64,000 bases of DNA, taken from positions 1,293,001-1,357,000 of the forward strand of contig NZ_CP113783.1 in NCBI RefSeq assembly GCF_029542205.1. The letters run 5' to 3'. This document shows, one piece after another, positions 37,516 to 45,583 of the stretch. The notes under the pieces are model-generated. The model ran no database searches, had not been told where the DNA came from, and saw nothing but the letters and a program-made list of their open reading frames with translations. Source of the DNA: Pseudoxanthomonas sp. SE1. GTDB lineage: Bacteria; Pseudomonadota; Gammaproteobacteria; Xanthomonadales; Xanthomonadaceae. The translations under genes were made by a program, and so were the position numbers. Position 1 is the stretch's first letter. The number at the start of each line of letters is the position of its first letter.

Positions 37516-38704
37516 GATCCACCCATACCAGGTGATGGTCGCTGCCATCGGCGACGGCGGCGTCCGGCTGGCCCTGCTTCGGCCAGAACACACCGCTGCC
37601 GGTCAACGTGAAGCCGGTGGACGGCAGCACGTAATCCAGTCGCAGCGCGCCGTTGCGACGCCCGAAATCACCGGTGACATGCGCGGGTGCGCCGCGGCGC
37701 TGCAAGCCCTTGGCGGCGTAGGCGAGCGCGGTCTCCTCGCCGCCCTCGCTGCGCGGCGTGGGCATGCGCATCACGCGCGGGTGTTCCAAAAGCTCGATGA
37801 TGGCCTCGTGTTGGCCGTCGCCGTCGGCCGGATCGTTGTTGAGATCGCCCGCGATGACGAAGCGCGCGTCGGCCGCCAGGCCACCGCAGCGGCCCTGGTC
37901 GTCGCAGAGCCAGGGCGCATCGCCCGGCGTCAGGTATTCGCGCCACAGCCGGATCTCGTCCGCATTGCGGATGCCGTTGCGGTTCTCCGGTCCGTCGAAC
38001 ACCGGCGGCGTGGGGTGGGAGACGAGGAAATGCATCACGCCGCCCGGCGTGCGCACCGGCACATCCCAGTGCGATTTCGACGACAGCCGCAACTGCTTCC
38101 AGGTCGCGTCCGTATAGAACGCCGTGGCCGTGGTCGGATCCGCCGGATTGACGGCGCCAGGCAGCGCGCTCCAGCGCAGCAACTGGAACGTACGCACCTG
38201 GGCCTCGTCGATCGGGAAACGCGACAGCACCAGCATGCCGTACTGGCCGGGGTGCAGTCCGTAACCCCAGGCATCGTTGCCGCGCTCGCGTCCCACGCCG
38301 CCAACGCTGCCGTTGCGGTCCAGGTCCAGCCCACTGGACACGCCGGTATTGACCGGCGCGAGGTATCGGTACGGATATCGAAGCGGTTCGCCGCCGCTGG
38401 GCTGGGCGACTTCGAGGTAGCGCTGCTGGAACAGGTCGGCGGCGCGATGTGCGTCGTCGTAGTCGAATTCGTTGAGCAGCACCAGGTCCGGACGCACCTT
38501 CTGCAGCACCGCTGCGATCTTGCGCGCATGCGTGCTGTCGCCTTCCAGTTGCCGGATCACGCCACCTGCGTCATCGGAGAACAGTGACGTGTTGTAGGTC
38601 GCCACGCGCATCGCCACGGCCTGCCGGGCGGCAGGCTCGCCTGGCTTCTTGGGTGAGTGGCAGGCAGTGAGCGTCATCGTCAGCAGCAGGAAAAGGGTGC
38701 GCAT
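37505..38704 (-). CDS. Endonuclease/exonuclease/phosphatase-family lipoprotein
   Basis: 399 residues. The signal peptide ends LTAC (FLLLTMTLTACHSPKK), so it is a lipoprotein. The EEP fold is marked by AMRVATYNTSLFSD, VLLNEFDYDD (metal Glu), VIAGDLNNDPADG (Asp/Asn pair) and DGSDHHLVWVDLTL (terminal His). Related secreted proteins cleave phosphodiesters or nucleic acids; the substrate here is unknown. It ends within the last codons of the convergent purT-linked gene. Confidence 0.9.
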   Translation of the reverse strand: MRTLFLLLTMTLTACHSPKKPGEPAARQAVAMRVATYNTSLFSDDAGGVIRQLEGDSTHARKIAAVLQKVRPDLVLLNEFDYDDAHRAADLFQQRYLEVAQPSGGEPLRYPYRYLAPVNTGVSSGLDLDRNGSVGGVGRERGNDAWGYGLHPGQYGMLVLSRFPIDEAQVRTFQLLRWSALPGAVNPADPTTATAFYTDATWKQLRLSSKSHWDVPVRTPGGVMHFLVSHPTPPVFDGPENRNGIRNADEIRLWREYLTPGDAPWLCDDQGRCGGLAADARFVIAGDLNNDPADGDGQHEAIIELLEHPRVMRMPTPRSEGGEETALAYAAKGLQRRGAPAHVTGDFGRRNGALRLDYVLPSTGFTLTGSGVFWPKQGQPDAAVADGSDHHLVWVDLTL

Positions 38705-38737
38705 GCGTGGATTCTGTCATGCCGCTGTGACAGGCGT

Positions 38738-38765
38738 AAAAAAAACGCCCCGGAAGACCGGGGCG
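38738..38765 (-). terminator. Strong intrinsic terminator after the Cys-rich lipoprotein gene
   Basis: Stem CGCCCCGG / CCGGGGCG with loop AAGA-complement, followed on the minus strand by eight T. It lies 36 bp past the stop of the gene ending at 38801. Confidence 0.92.
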
Positions 38766-38800
38766 CCGCAGGCCAGCGACGAGGTCGGCCCGGTACAACG

Positions 38801-39187
38801 TCAGAACGAGCAGCCCATCGCCGCGTACGCGGTCTTGGCCTGGTCCATCGCGGTCTTGCACTGTGCGGCCAGCGCCGTCTTGTCGGCGACGGCGGACCAG
38901 CTGGCCTTCGACTGTTCGATGCCCTGCTTCATCATGTCGCGCTGCGCTTCCGGCACCTTGTCGCTGATGCAGGCGTAGACCTTCTCCAGGTACTGGTCGC
39001 ATTCCGCAACGCCGGTACCGGCATCGACCGTGTCGGACGTCGGGGCGGGCGCGGTGGTGGCGTCCGCTGCGGCAGTGGTGTCTTCGACTACCGGAGCGTC
39101 CGCAGTGGATGCTGTGTCGTCGGCAGGCTTGCAGGCGGCCAGCGACAGGGTGGCGAGTGCCGCGAGGGCGAGGATGTTGAACTTCAT
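38801..39187 (-). CDS. Small lipoprotein, function unknown
   Basis: 128 residues. The signal MKFNILALAALATLSLAAC has a lipobox with Cys19. A Thr/Ala/Asp-rich linker of about 45 residues leads to a compact helical domain with four Cys: GVAECDQYLEKVYACISDKV, LAAQCKTAMDQAKTAYAAMG and C near the end, probably two disulfides. Similar short proteins are common in this group of bacteria but without known role. It is monocistronic, with a strong terminator. Confidence 0.85.
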   Translation of the reverse strand: MKFNILALAALATLSLAACKPADDTASTADAPVVEDTTAAADATTAPAPTSDTVDAGTGVAECDQYLEKVYACISDKVPEAQRDMMKQGIEQSKASWSAVADKTALAAQCKTAMDQAKTAYAAMGCSF

Positions 39188-39326
39188 GCAGGCTCCGGAG
39201 CGTTGTGTGGATGTATCAGCGCCGATCCGCGCAGAGGCGTCGGCGAGCGGATTCTGTGGCATCCGTCACGTTCTGGCTATTCACATTTGCATCTCACATT
39301 CATCGCCGCCGAGGAGCTGCGACGGG

Positions 39327-40049
39327 CTACATGCGATCACGCACCCAGCCGCGACCATCGAAGCATTCGAGCGGCTGGAAACGCCGCTTGTAGTCCATCT
39401 TGCGATGGCCATCTATCCAGTAACCCAGGTACAGGTGCTTGTAACCATCGCGGCGCGCCCATTCGATCTGTCGCAGGATGGCGAGCGTGCCCAGGCTGCG
39501 GGCTTCCAGCGCGGGGTCGTAGAAGGTGTAGACCGCCGACAGCGCGCCCGGAATGACATCCGTCACCGCCACTGCCAGCAATTGACCGTCCTCGCGCAAC
39601 TCCACGAAGCGGCCACGCGACCAACTGCCCACCAGGAACTGATCGAACTCCGTCGCCCCGTGGTCGTCCATGCCGCCCAGGGGATGGCGGGCGGCAAGAT
39701 AACGCCGGTAGAGCGCCAGGTGTTCTTCGCCACGCAGTGCGGCGACGATCCGCGTTTCCACGCGCGCGTTGCGTCTCGCGCAGCGGCGCTGGCTGCGGTC
39801 CGGGGCGAAGTCGTCCACCGGGATCCGCACCGCCACGCATGCACGGCATTGCCGGCAATGCGGGCGGTAGACGATATCGCCCGAGCGACGGAAGCCCCAG
39901 CCCAGCGCATCGGGGTACAGCTGCGGCAGGCGTGGGTCGCGCGGATCCAGCACCAGGTCGCGCGCGACGCGGTCGGGCCAGTAGCCGCAGGGATGCTCGC
40001 CGGTATGGAACAGGCGCAGGTCGTCGATAGGCTGGTTGTTCTCGCCCAC
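39327..40049 (-). CDS. bpt: Aspartate/glutamate leucyltransferase
   Basis: 240 residues. Bpt moves Leu from Leu-tRNA to the N-terminus of proteins starting with Asp or Glu, marking them for Clp[42 protein letters not shown] and [10 protein letters not shown] are the conserved N-terminal half, and [20 protein letters not shown] the C-terminal acyltransferase motif. The GTG at 40049 is chosen: GGAGG lies five bases upstream, inside the end of the preceding PAP2 gene, from which it is probably co-transcribed. Confidence 0.94.
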   Translation of the reverse strand: MGENNQPIDDLRLFHTGEHPCGYWPDRVARDLVLDPRDPRLPQLYPDALGWGFRRSGDIVYRPHCRQCRACVAVRIPVDDFAPDRSQRRCARRNARVETRIVAALRGEEHLALYRRYLAARHPLGGMDDHGATEFDQFLVGSWSRGRFVELREDGQLLAVAVTDVIPGALSAVYTFYDPALEARSLGTLAILRQIEWARRDGYKHLYLGYWIDGHRKMDYKRRFQPLECFDGRGWVRDRM

Positions 40050-40050
40050 G

Positions 40051-40635
40051 TCATCCTCCCCAGCGTGCCGCGAGTGGCCAGAACGCAAGGCCCGCCACTG
40101 CGCCCACCAGCGCGCCTGCGAGGAGATCGCGAGGTGTGTGGCGTTCCAGCGCAAGACGCGACCATGCGATGGCGATGGCGAACACCAGCGCGACGACCAT
40201 CCACACCGTCCCCACCTTGTGCAGCAGGAGTGCGGCGAACACAACGAACGCGAGATGCAGGGACAGCTTGCACCAGCGCGCCATGAGCATGGCCGCCAGG
40301 ATCATGAAGGCCGACAACGCCAACCCGAGTGCAAGCAGCGGCAGCGTACCGCGCCATGCGACCAGCACGGCGCCGGCCGCCAGCGCGGCCAGCAGGAAGC
40401 GATTCAAGGTGCTGCGCTCATGCCGCGCGCTGGCGTCCACGTGTCCCCAGCGGCCACGACGGACCTGCCACCACGAGAAGCCCATCACCAGCGCGGCGAA
40501 TGCGCCGAAACCCAGTGCCGACCACACCGCCGTACGGCGATCTCCCCGCGCCAGCGCGATGGCGAGCACCGCCATCGGCAGCACCAGCATCGGGTGGCCG
40601 AAGATGGAGAGGGCGCGGGCGAGTGGGGCAGGCAT
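40051..40635 (-). CDS. PAP2-family membrane phosphatase
   Basis: 194 residues with five or six membrane helices. The acid-phosphatase site is partly visible: [10 protein letters not shown] after helix 2, and [20 protein letters not shown], which matches the SRxxxxxHxxxD motif 3. Enzymes of this type dephosphorylate lipid pyrophosphates or phosphatidate. The ATG at 40635 precedes the first helix; an ATG 24 codons earlier is also open. The bpt ribosome-binding site lies inside its last codons. Confidence 0.85.
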   Translation of the reverse strand: MPAPLARALSIFGHPMLVLPMAVLAIALARGDRRTAVWSALGFGAFAALVMGFSWWQVRRGRWGHVDASARHERSTLNRFLLAALAAGAVLVAWRGTLPLLALGLALSAFMILAAMLMARWCKLSLHLAFVVFAALLLHKVGTVWMVVALVFAIAIAWSRLALERHTPRDLLAGALVGAVAGLAFWPLAARWGG

Positions 40636-40779
40636 GCGGTCAGCATACTGCGGCGCCGGTGTCGCGTGGATCGCGACCGTCCGCCGGCTGAACACGGCCG
40701 TCGGCACGTCAACGGGGGCGACAGCGGCGCGTTTTCGGTGTCAGTGGCGCAACCGGCGCCGCGTCTCCAGGAGAACATG

Positions 40780-41502
40780 ATGAACCGCAAGACCCTGCTT
40801 TTCGTGGCCGTGCTGGCCGCCCTTGGCGCCGGCTCCGCGCTGGCCGCCACACAGGCTGGCGACGCGCAGAAGCCGGCGCGTGCGAGTCTGGACAGGAATG
40901 CCGATGGTGCCATCGACAAGGCCGAAGCGGCCGCGCATCCACGCCTGGCCGAGCGTTTCGCCGATCTGGACAAGAACGGCGATGGCAAGCTGACTGCCGA
41001 CGAACGCCCGCAGCACAAGGGCGCGCGCGGACATGGTCGTCACGGTGGATCGCGTCACGGCGACGGTTTCAGGAAGCTGGATACCGATGGCGACGGCAAG
41101 GTCAGCCGTGCCGAAGCCGCGGCGCAGCCGCGTTTCGCCGAACGCTTCGACACGATGGATGCGAACCGGGATGGCGTGATCGATCGCGCCGACCGTGAGG
41201 CGCGCGGCAAGCAACGTCGCGACGAGTGGTTCGCCAAGGCCGATGCCGACAAGGACGGCAAGCTGACCCGTGCGGAGATCGACCAGGCGGACGTGCAACG
41301 CCGCGCCGAGTTCCAGCAGCGCATGCAGGCCCGCATGGATGAGCGTTTCGCCACGGCGGACAAGAACAAGGATGGCCGCCTGTCGCGCGATGAAGTGAAG
41401 GACAACAGCCGCCTGGCCGGTCGTTTCGATGCGCTGGACAGCAACAAGGATGGCGTCCTGTCCCGGGAAGAACTGGCCGCCGGCAAGCCGTCCCGACGCT
41501 GA
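40780..41502 (+). CDS. Exported EF-hand protein with seven calcium-binding loops
   Basis: 240 residues with signal peptide NRKTLLFVAVLAALGAGSAL. Seven EF-hand loops are readable: DRNADGAIDKAE, DKNGDGKLTADE, DTDGDGKVSRAE, DANRDGVIDRAD, DADKDGKLTRAE, DKNKDGRLSRDE and DSNKDGVLSREE. A His/Gly-rich spacer (GARGHGRHGGSRHGDG) separates loops 2 and 3 and could bind metal. The protein probably binds calcium in the periplasm, as buffer or sensor. Two adjacent ATG codons are possible starts; the second has better spacing from AGGAG. Confidence 0.92.
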   Translation: MNRKTLLFVAVLAALGAGSALAATQAGDAQKPARASLDRNADGAIDKAEAAAHPRLAERFADLDKNGDGKLTADERPQHKGARGHGRHGGSRHGDGFRKLDTDGDGKVSRAEAAAQPRFAERFDTMDANRDGVIDRADREARGKQRRDEWFAKADADKDGKLTRAEIDQADVQRRAEFQQRMQARMDERFATADKNKDGRLSRDEVKDNSRLAGRFDALDSNKDGVLSREELAAGKPSRR

Positions 41503-41509
41503 GCAACAC

Positions 41510-41536
41510 GTGCGCACCCGGGTCTCCGGGTGCGCA
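41510..41536 (+). terminator. Hairpin after the EF-hand gene
   Basis: Perfect 12-bp stem GTGCGCACCCGG / CCGGGTGCGCAC with a 4-base loop, 8 bp past the stop codon. No T-run on either strand, so termination is plausible but unproven; it lies between convergent genes. Confidence 0.55.
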
Positions 41537-41548
41537 CGGGCCGGGTCG

Positions 41549-42013
41549 TCAGAAAGAAAGGCGGCCCGACACCACCAATCCGGCGAACACGCCCGCGCTC
41601 GCGAGTCCGACGGCAAGCACCAGACTCCAGAGCCGCCAGAAGCGCTGGCGTTCCATTTGCCGGCGCATGCCTTCCGGGTCGCGCATCGCGTCGCGCGCCT
41701 GCCGCCGCTTCAGGATGCGCGGCAACCAGAGGGCGCTGGCCCAGCAGATGCCGCCCATGTAGACCAGCGTCAGCCCCATGTGCGGTATCCATCCGCGCAC
41801 CTGTGTCAGTACGACGATGCCCACGACGAACGCGATGATCAGTACGGTGCAGAACACGCCGTAACGCACCAGATCCCGCCGTTCGCGTGCGTCCAGCGGA
41901 TCCTTCAGCGGTTCGCGGATGCCGAACCACACCGCACTGATGCCGATGAGCGTTCCCAGTGCGGCCACGCCTGCCGTTCCTCCCAATCGCCAGGGCGTCC
42001 ATCGTGTCTCCAT
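41549..42013 (-). CDS. Stand-alone membrane protein resembling the C-terminal domain of the adjacent sigma fusion
   Basis: 154 residues, four membrane helices. It aligns by eye with residues 268-404 of the upstream sigma-membrane fusion: an LGG-start helix (RLGGTAGVAALGTLIGISAV), a charged RERRDLVRY segment matching ERQQVRRFM, a helix pair ending ALWLPRIL against VTLPRIM, and a last helix ending VSGRLSF against NSGRLTL. The distances between these landmarks are nearly the same in both proteins. It lies 67 bp downstream on the same strand and is probably co-transcribed. The function is unknown; it may pair with the fusion in the membrane. Confidence 0.8.
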   Translation of the reverse strand: METRWTPWRLGGTAGVAALGTLIGISAVWFGIREPLKDPLDARERRDLVRYGVFCTVLIIAFVVGIVVLTQVRGWIPHMGLTLVYMGGICWASALWLPRILKRRQARDAMRDPEGMRRQMERQRFWRLWSLVLAVGLASAGVFAGLVVSGRLSF

Positions 42014-42080
42014 TCTTCCGGGTCATGCAGGCACGACGACCGGCGCCCCGATGTGTGACCCACCCTGGCCTGGCCGGGTG

Positions 42081-43295
42081 CTACAGCGTCAGTCGCCCGC
42101 TGTTGACGAGCGCATACAGGATGGCGCCGATGGCGAGTGCGCTGGTCAGTGCCACGGCCTTCCTGCCGATCACGTAGTCGTAACCCCGCCGCCGTTGCGT
42201 GTTGGCTGGATGGGCGAGGATCGGGTCCATGATCCGGGGTAGGGTGACCAGGTACTGGTAGTTGATCACGCACATGCCCGCCAGCGTGACCAGGCCGATC
42301 GCCACCCAGCCGGTCGCGATGACCGTCGCCAGCATGAGACAGAACAGCCACACCGAGCCGGAGGTCGCATTGAGGGCCATGAAGCGGCGTACCTGCTGGC
42401 GTTCCTGCGCGGTCTGGCAGAAGCGCGCGAGATACCACCAGGTGAAGGCATAGCCGACCAGGCCACCGATCACGCCGCCCAGGACACCGCCGAGGGCGGC
42501 CGGGTGCTGGGTGATCTGTTCGAAGATCACGCCCAGCGAGCCGCCGGCCACGCCGCCGGTGACGCCGCCCGTGGTCAGGCCGCCGGTGCCCAGCTTGCCC
42601 ACCAGTCCGGTGCCGAGCACGCCGGAGCCGATGACCGTCGCCGCGCTTGCCGCTGGCATTGCGCCGACCAGGCCGCCCAACACGATCATGGTGAAGGCTG
42701 CGCCGGGCGCCGTGGTGCGCGCGAAGTCGCTGAAGCGCTTCAGCAATTCTTCGCGTACGCAGGCGCGGGCGCGCGACAGGCGCTTGCGCACGGCGGCGTC
42801 GCTGAGTCCCAGCAGCTCGGCGACCTGTTGTGAACTCTGGCCTTCGCGATAGAACAGCAGCAGCGCCTCGCGGCTGTCTTCGGGCAGGGACGAAATGATG
42901 TCGTTCGCGACGACTTCCTCTTCCGTCTGCAGCAACCGTTCGGCTGGCGTGGGGTCGGGATCGGCCGCCATGCCGATCGCGATCTCGGCCACTTCGCCCG
43001 ACATGGGGCGGCCGTGCTGCGCACGCAGCCAGTCGCGGGCCAGGTTGCGGGTGATCTGGCGCAGCCAGGGCAGGAAACTGGCGGTGTTCTTGAGCTTGTC
43101 GAGCTGCTGCCAGGCCTTGAGGAAGGCTTCCTGTGCGATGTCTTCACTCGCCTGCACGTCGCGGGTGATCGCCAACGCAATCGCGGTGACGGTGTTCTGG
43201 CACGCGTTGACGATACGGCCGTAGGCGTCGTGGCTGCCGCGCGCGGCGGCGGGCAGCTCGGTCTGCAGCATCAGGTCGAGGGCAAGGGCATTCAT
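42081..43295 (-). CDS. ECF-type sigma factor fused to a multi-pass membrane domain
   Basis: 404 residues. Sigma region 2 spans about residues 18-92 (SEDIAQEAFLKAWQQLDKL, FLPWLRQITRNLARDWLRAQ) and region 4 about 132-188 (LPEDSREALLLFYREGQSSQ, VAELLGLSDAAVRKRLSRAR). A Gly/Ala-rich part follows (199-255), and membrane helices lie near 199-221, 267-290, 313-350 (two) and 380-398. The sigma domain would be tethered at the inner membrane, so activity may depend on proteolysis or a conformational switch. There is no separate anti-sigma gene. An 8-bp inverted repeat lies just before the start codon. Longer in-frame starts upstream exist, but this ATG best matches the domain boundary. Confidence 0.9.
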   Translation of the reverse strand: MNALALDLMLQTELPAAARGSHDAYGRIVNACQNTVTAIALAITRDVQASEDIAQEAFLKAWQQLDKLKNTASFLPWLRQITRNLARDWLRAQHGRPMSGEVAEIAIGMAADPDPTPAERLLQTEEEVVANDIISSLPEDSREALLLFYREGQSSQQVAELLGLSDAAVRKRLSRARACVREELLKRFSDFARTTAPGAAFTMIVLGGLVGAMPAASAATVIGSGVLGTGLVGKLGTGGLTTGGVTGGVAGGSLGVIFEQITQHPAALGGVLGGVIGGLVGYAFTWWYLARFCQTAQERQQVRRFMALNATSGSVWLFCLMLATVIATGWVAIGLVTLAGMCVINYQYLVTLPRIMDPILAHPANTQRRRGYDYVIGRKAVALTSALAIGAILYALVNSGRLTL

Positions 43296-43302
43296 CGGGT
43301 CG

Positions 43303-43327
43303 GGGTCATCGGGTGGCCTGATGACCC
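43303..43327 (-). promoter_or_regulatory. Inverted repeat just upstream of the sigma-membrane gene
   Basis: Perfect 8-bp arms GGGTCATC / GATGACCC with a 9-bp spacer, ending 7 bases before the start codon. It could be an operator or an mRNA hairpin that hides the ribosome-binding region; no ordinary Shine-Dalgarno sequence is visible there. Confidence 0.45.
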
Positions 43328-43379
43328 TGACGGGCCGGGAGGGCGGATGTGACCGCAACCGGCACGGCAGGTGGCAGGC

Positions 43380-43877
43380 TCAACCGCCGCTGACGGGCTG
43401 GATGCGGATACGGTCTTCTTCCGGGACTTCATCCGCCGGTGCGGGCGCGGGTGTTTCCTGTGGTTGCGGCACAGGTGCGGACGCAGGCACGGGGCGCCGC
43501 ATCCACATCACGGCCGCAGCCAGGGCGATCAGCGCCAGCAGGATCAGACGGATGCGCCAGGCCCACGACCGCTGCGGCGTGGCGTCCGTTTCCTGGTCGG
43601 TGCGGAACGTCAGCGTGGGCCCTTGGCCCGGGCGCGTGGTTTCCAGCAGGCCCGCTTCGCGCAGCAGGGCGCGGGCGCGGGGCTGGTCCTCGGCATGGCG
43701 GACCCAAAGCGCGGGTTGAAGCTGTGCCTTCACCGGTTCGGTATAGCTGAACTGTCCGCCGCGCTTGCTGTGGTAGGAGCGGCCGTTGCTGATGAAGACG
43801 GGAATGCCCGCCTCGGTCAGCATCTTGGCCACGCCTTCGACGGTTTCGATGCGCTGGCTGGAAAAGACTTGCCGCAT
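43380..43877 (-). CDS. DUF2007-like protein with C-terminal membrane helix
   Basis: 165 residues. The N-terminal domain (MRQVFSSQRIETVEGVAKML, EAGIPVFISNGRSYHSKRGG) looks like the DUF2007 putative signal-transducing domain, with the typical start and the aGIpvfi strand. A single membrane helix follows (IRLILLALIALAAAVMWM), then a Pro/Ala-rich tail (PVPASAPVPQPQETPAPAPA) that would lie across the membrane. It lies 10 bp after tesB and 84 bp before the sigma-membrane gene on the same strand. The function is unknown. Confidence 0.75.
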   Translation of the reverse strand: MRQVFSSQRIETVEGVAKMLTEAGIPVFISNGRSYHSKRGGQFSYTEPVKAQLQPALWVRHAEDQPRARALLREAGLLETTRPGQGPTLTFRTDQETDATPQRSWAWRIRLILLALIALAAAVMWMRRPVPASAPVPQPQETPAPAPADEVPEEDRIRIQPVSGG

Positions 43878-43887
43878 GCGTGTGTCC

Positions 43888-44805
43888 TCAGTCCTTTGCC
43901 GGCACGGGCGAGGCCGCTTCAGCGTCCGGCACTACGCGGATCAGGCCTTCCTGCGCCGTGCTGGCGACCAGCCGGCCCTGGCGATCGAAGATCTGCCCGC
44001 GCGCCAGTCCGCGCGAACCGCTCGCGCTGGGGCTGTCGATCGAATACAGCAGCCAGTCGTCCGCGCGGAATGGGCGGTGGAACCACAGCGCATGATCCAG
44101 CGACGCCATCTGCACGTTCGGCTGGTAGTAGCTGATCCCATGCGGATACGTCGCGGTGCCCAGCAGTTGGAAATCGGAGGCGTAGGCGAGCAGGGCGCGA
44201 TGCAGTTCGGGCGAGTCGCCGACCGGCTCGCTCAGTCGGAACCAGACCTGCTGGAACGGCGGGCGCTTGGGCGGATTCAGTTCATCGCGGGGGTAGACAT
44301 GGCGGAACTCGAACGGGCCGCGCCGCGACATCCAGCGCTGCACCTTCGGCGGCAGGGTGGCCATCACCTCGGCGGGCACCGGCGGGGCGGTGGCGATGTC
44401 CTCCGGCTGCGGGACTTCCGGCATCGACAGTTGATGTTCCGCGCCGTCTTCCCCGGCCTGGAACGAGGCCGCGCAGAAGAAGATCACGCGGCCGTGCTGG
44501 ATCGCGGTGACGCGGCGGACCGAGAAGCTGCCGCCGTCGCGCGTGCGGTCCACTTCGTAGACGATCGGCGCCTCGATGTTGCCGGCGCGCAGGAAGTAGG
44601 CATGCAGCGAATGCGCGCGGCGTTCGCCGCTGCTGCCATCCACGGTGGCCTGTGCGGCCGACAGCGCCTGGCCCAGCACTTGGCCGCCGAAGACGTACTT
44701 GGTGCCGATGTCGCGGCTCTGGCCGCGGAACAGGTTGTCTTCCAGCCGCTCCAGCGACAGCAGCTCGATCAGTTCGGAGACGACGGGTTCGGGAGCAGGG
44801 GGCAA
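43888..44805 (-). CDS. tesB: Acyl-CoA thioesterase II
   Basis: 305 residues, double hot-dog thioesterase that frees fatty acids from acyl-CoA. Family stretches are LEDNLFRGQSRDIGTKYVFG, GQVLGQALSAAQATVD, HSLHAYFLRAGNIEAPIVYE, GRVIFFCAASFQ, LDHALWFHRPFRADDWLLYS and ASTAQEGLIRV. The C-terminal Asp (YASDFQLLG) and Gln (TAQEG) of the active site are present. The only start in frame ahead of the conserved region is a TTG (44805), since a stop codon lies four codons earlier. A DUF2007-like gene follows 10 bp downstream. Confidence 0.93.
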   Translation of the reverse strand: MPPAPEPVVSELIELLSLERLEDNLFRGQSRDIGTKYVFGGQVLGQALSAAQATVDGSSGERRAHSLHAYFLRAGNIEAPIVYEVDRTRDGGSFSVRRVTAIQHGRVIFFCAASFQAGEDGAEHQLSMPEVPQPEDIATAPPVPAEVMATLPPKVQRWMSRRGPFEFRHVYPRDELNPPKRPPFQQVWFRLSEPVGDSPELHRALLAYASDFQLLGTATYPHGISYYQPNVQMASLDHALWFHRPFRADDWLLYSIDSPSASGSRGLARGQIFDRQGRLVASTAQEGLIRVVPDAEAASPVPAKD

Positions 44806-44849
44806 GGGCGGCGCCTATGGCAAAGACCGGCAAATTATAGCGATCACCC

Positions 44850-44930
44850 TGTAGGAGGGGCTTCAGCCCCGATGCCTTGTCGCCGGGTGCAGACGAAAGC
44901 GAAAGCGTCGGGGCTGAAGCCCCTCCTACA
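44850..44930. repeat. REP pair (GTAGGAGGGGCTTCAGCCCC type); second arm holds a stop codon
   Basis: Arms at 44850-44875 and 44906-44930, inverted. The TAG in the second arm's GTAGGAGG is the stop codon of the amidase gene ending at 44926, so the coding region runs into the repeat. Confidence 0.9.
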
Positions 44931-45507
44931 CTGCATGGGGCTTCAGGCGCTCCAGCGGGATGGCACGCAGCACGGCATCCCACGGGAACAGCGGGCCTGG
45001 ATCCATCTTGCGCGGCACGGTGATGGTGGGGTCGTCGCTGGCGGGTTCGCGCGCGGTGTCCAGATCCTCATGGCCGGCGATATAACGCAGCGAAGGCAAC
45101 TCCTGTCGCAGGTGGTCCAGCAGCGTGGTCAGCGCATCGATCTGTGCGTCGGTATAGGGCTCTTCCATCTTCTGGCTGCCGACGGTCAGCCAGTCCGGGT
45201 AGCGGCCGGTGTTCACCAGTTCGATGCCGACCGAGCGCGGGTTGCAGCCACGCACATGGTGGGCGATGCGTTCCGGCCGTACGTAGACGTGCACGCTGCC
45301 GTCCCGGTCGATGTAGTAATGGCCGCTGTTGCCGGTGCCGGAGGCGTGCAGGATGCGTTCGCCGTAGTGCCGCGCCATCGCCAGGTCGGGCAGTTCCGTG
45401 CAGTGGATGACGACCAGGTCGATCTGCTGCAGCGGGCGGGCCTCCAGCTTGTCCTCGTACGGCAGCGGGTCCAGTCGGGGGGCGAAGTCGGGCAGGTCGG
45501 TGCTCAT
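44926..45507 (-). CDS. N-acetylmuramoyl-L-alanine amidase (Amidase_2/AmpD type)
   Basis: 193 residues without signal peptide. The zinc and catalytic residues of the PGRP/AmpD fold are seen in LVVIHCTELPD, IAHHVRGCNPRSVGIELVNT, YIAGHEDLDTAREP and RKMDPGPLFPW. It cleaves the bond between muramic acid and the stem peptide, probably on recycled muropeptides in the cytoplasm. The stop codon TAG comes from the REP arm at 44906-44930; the protein ends KPHAV. The gene is divergent from the MOSC gene 76 bp away. Confidence 0.92.
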   Translation of the reverse strand: MSTDLPDFAPRLDPLPYEDKLEARPLQQIDLVVIHCTELPDLAMARHYGERILHASGTGNSGHYYIDRDGSVHVYVRPERIAHHVRGCNPRSVGIELVNTGRYPDWLTVGSQKMEEPYTDAQIDALTTLLDHLRQELPSLRYIAGHEDLDTAREPASDDPTITVPRKMDPGPLFPWDAVLRAIPLERLKPHAV

Positions 45508-45583
45508 GCCTGGATGCTAGCAGGCGGGGCGGGGAACAGGCCGGTCCGGTAAACTGGCGGCCTTTCCGCAGCGCCGGTTCCCC

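Noticed and set aside
41510..41536. Calling the hairpin after the EF-hand gene a firm intrinsic terminator
   Set aside because: The stem is strong but no T-run follows on either strand, so it is listed only with moderate confidence.
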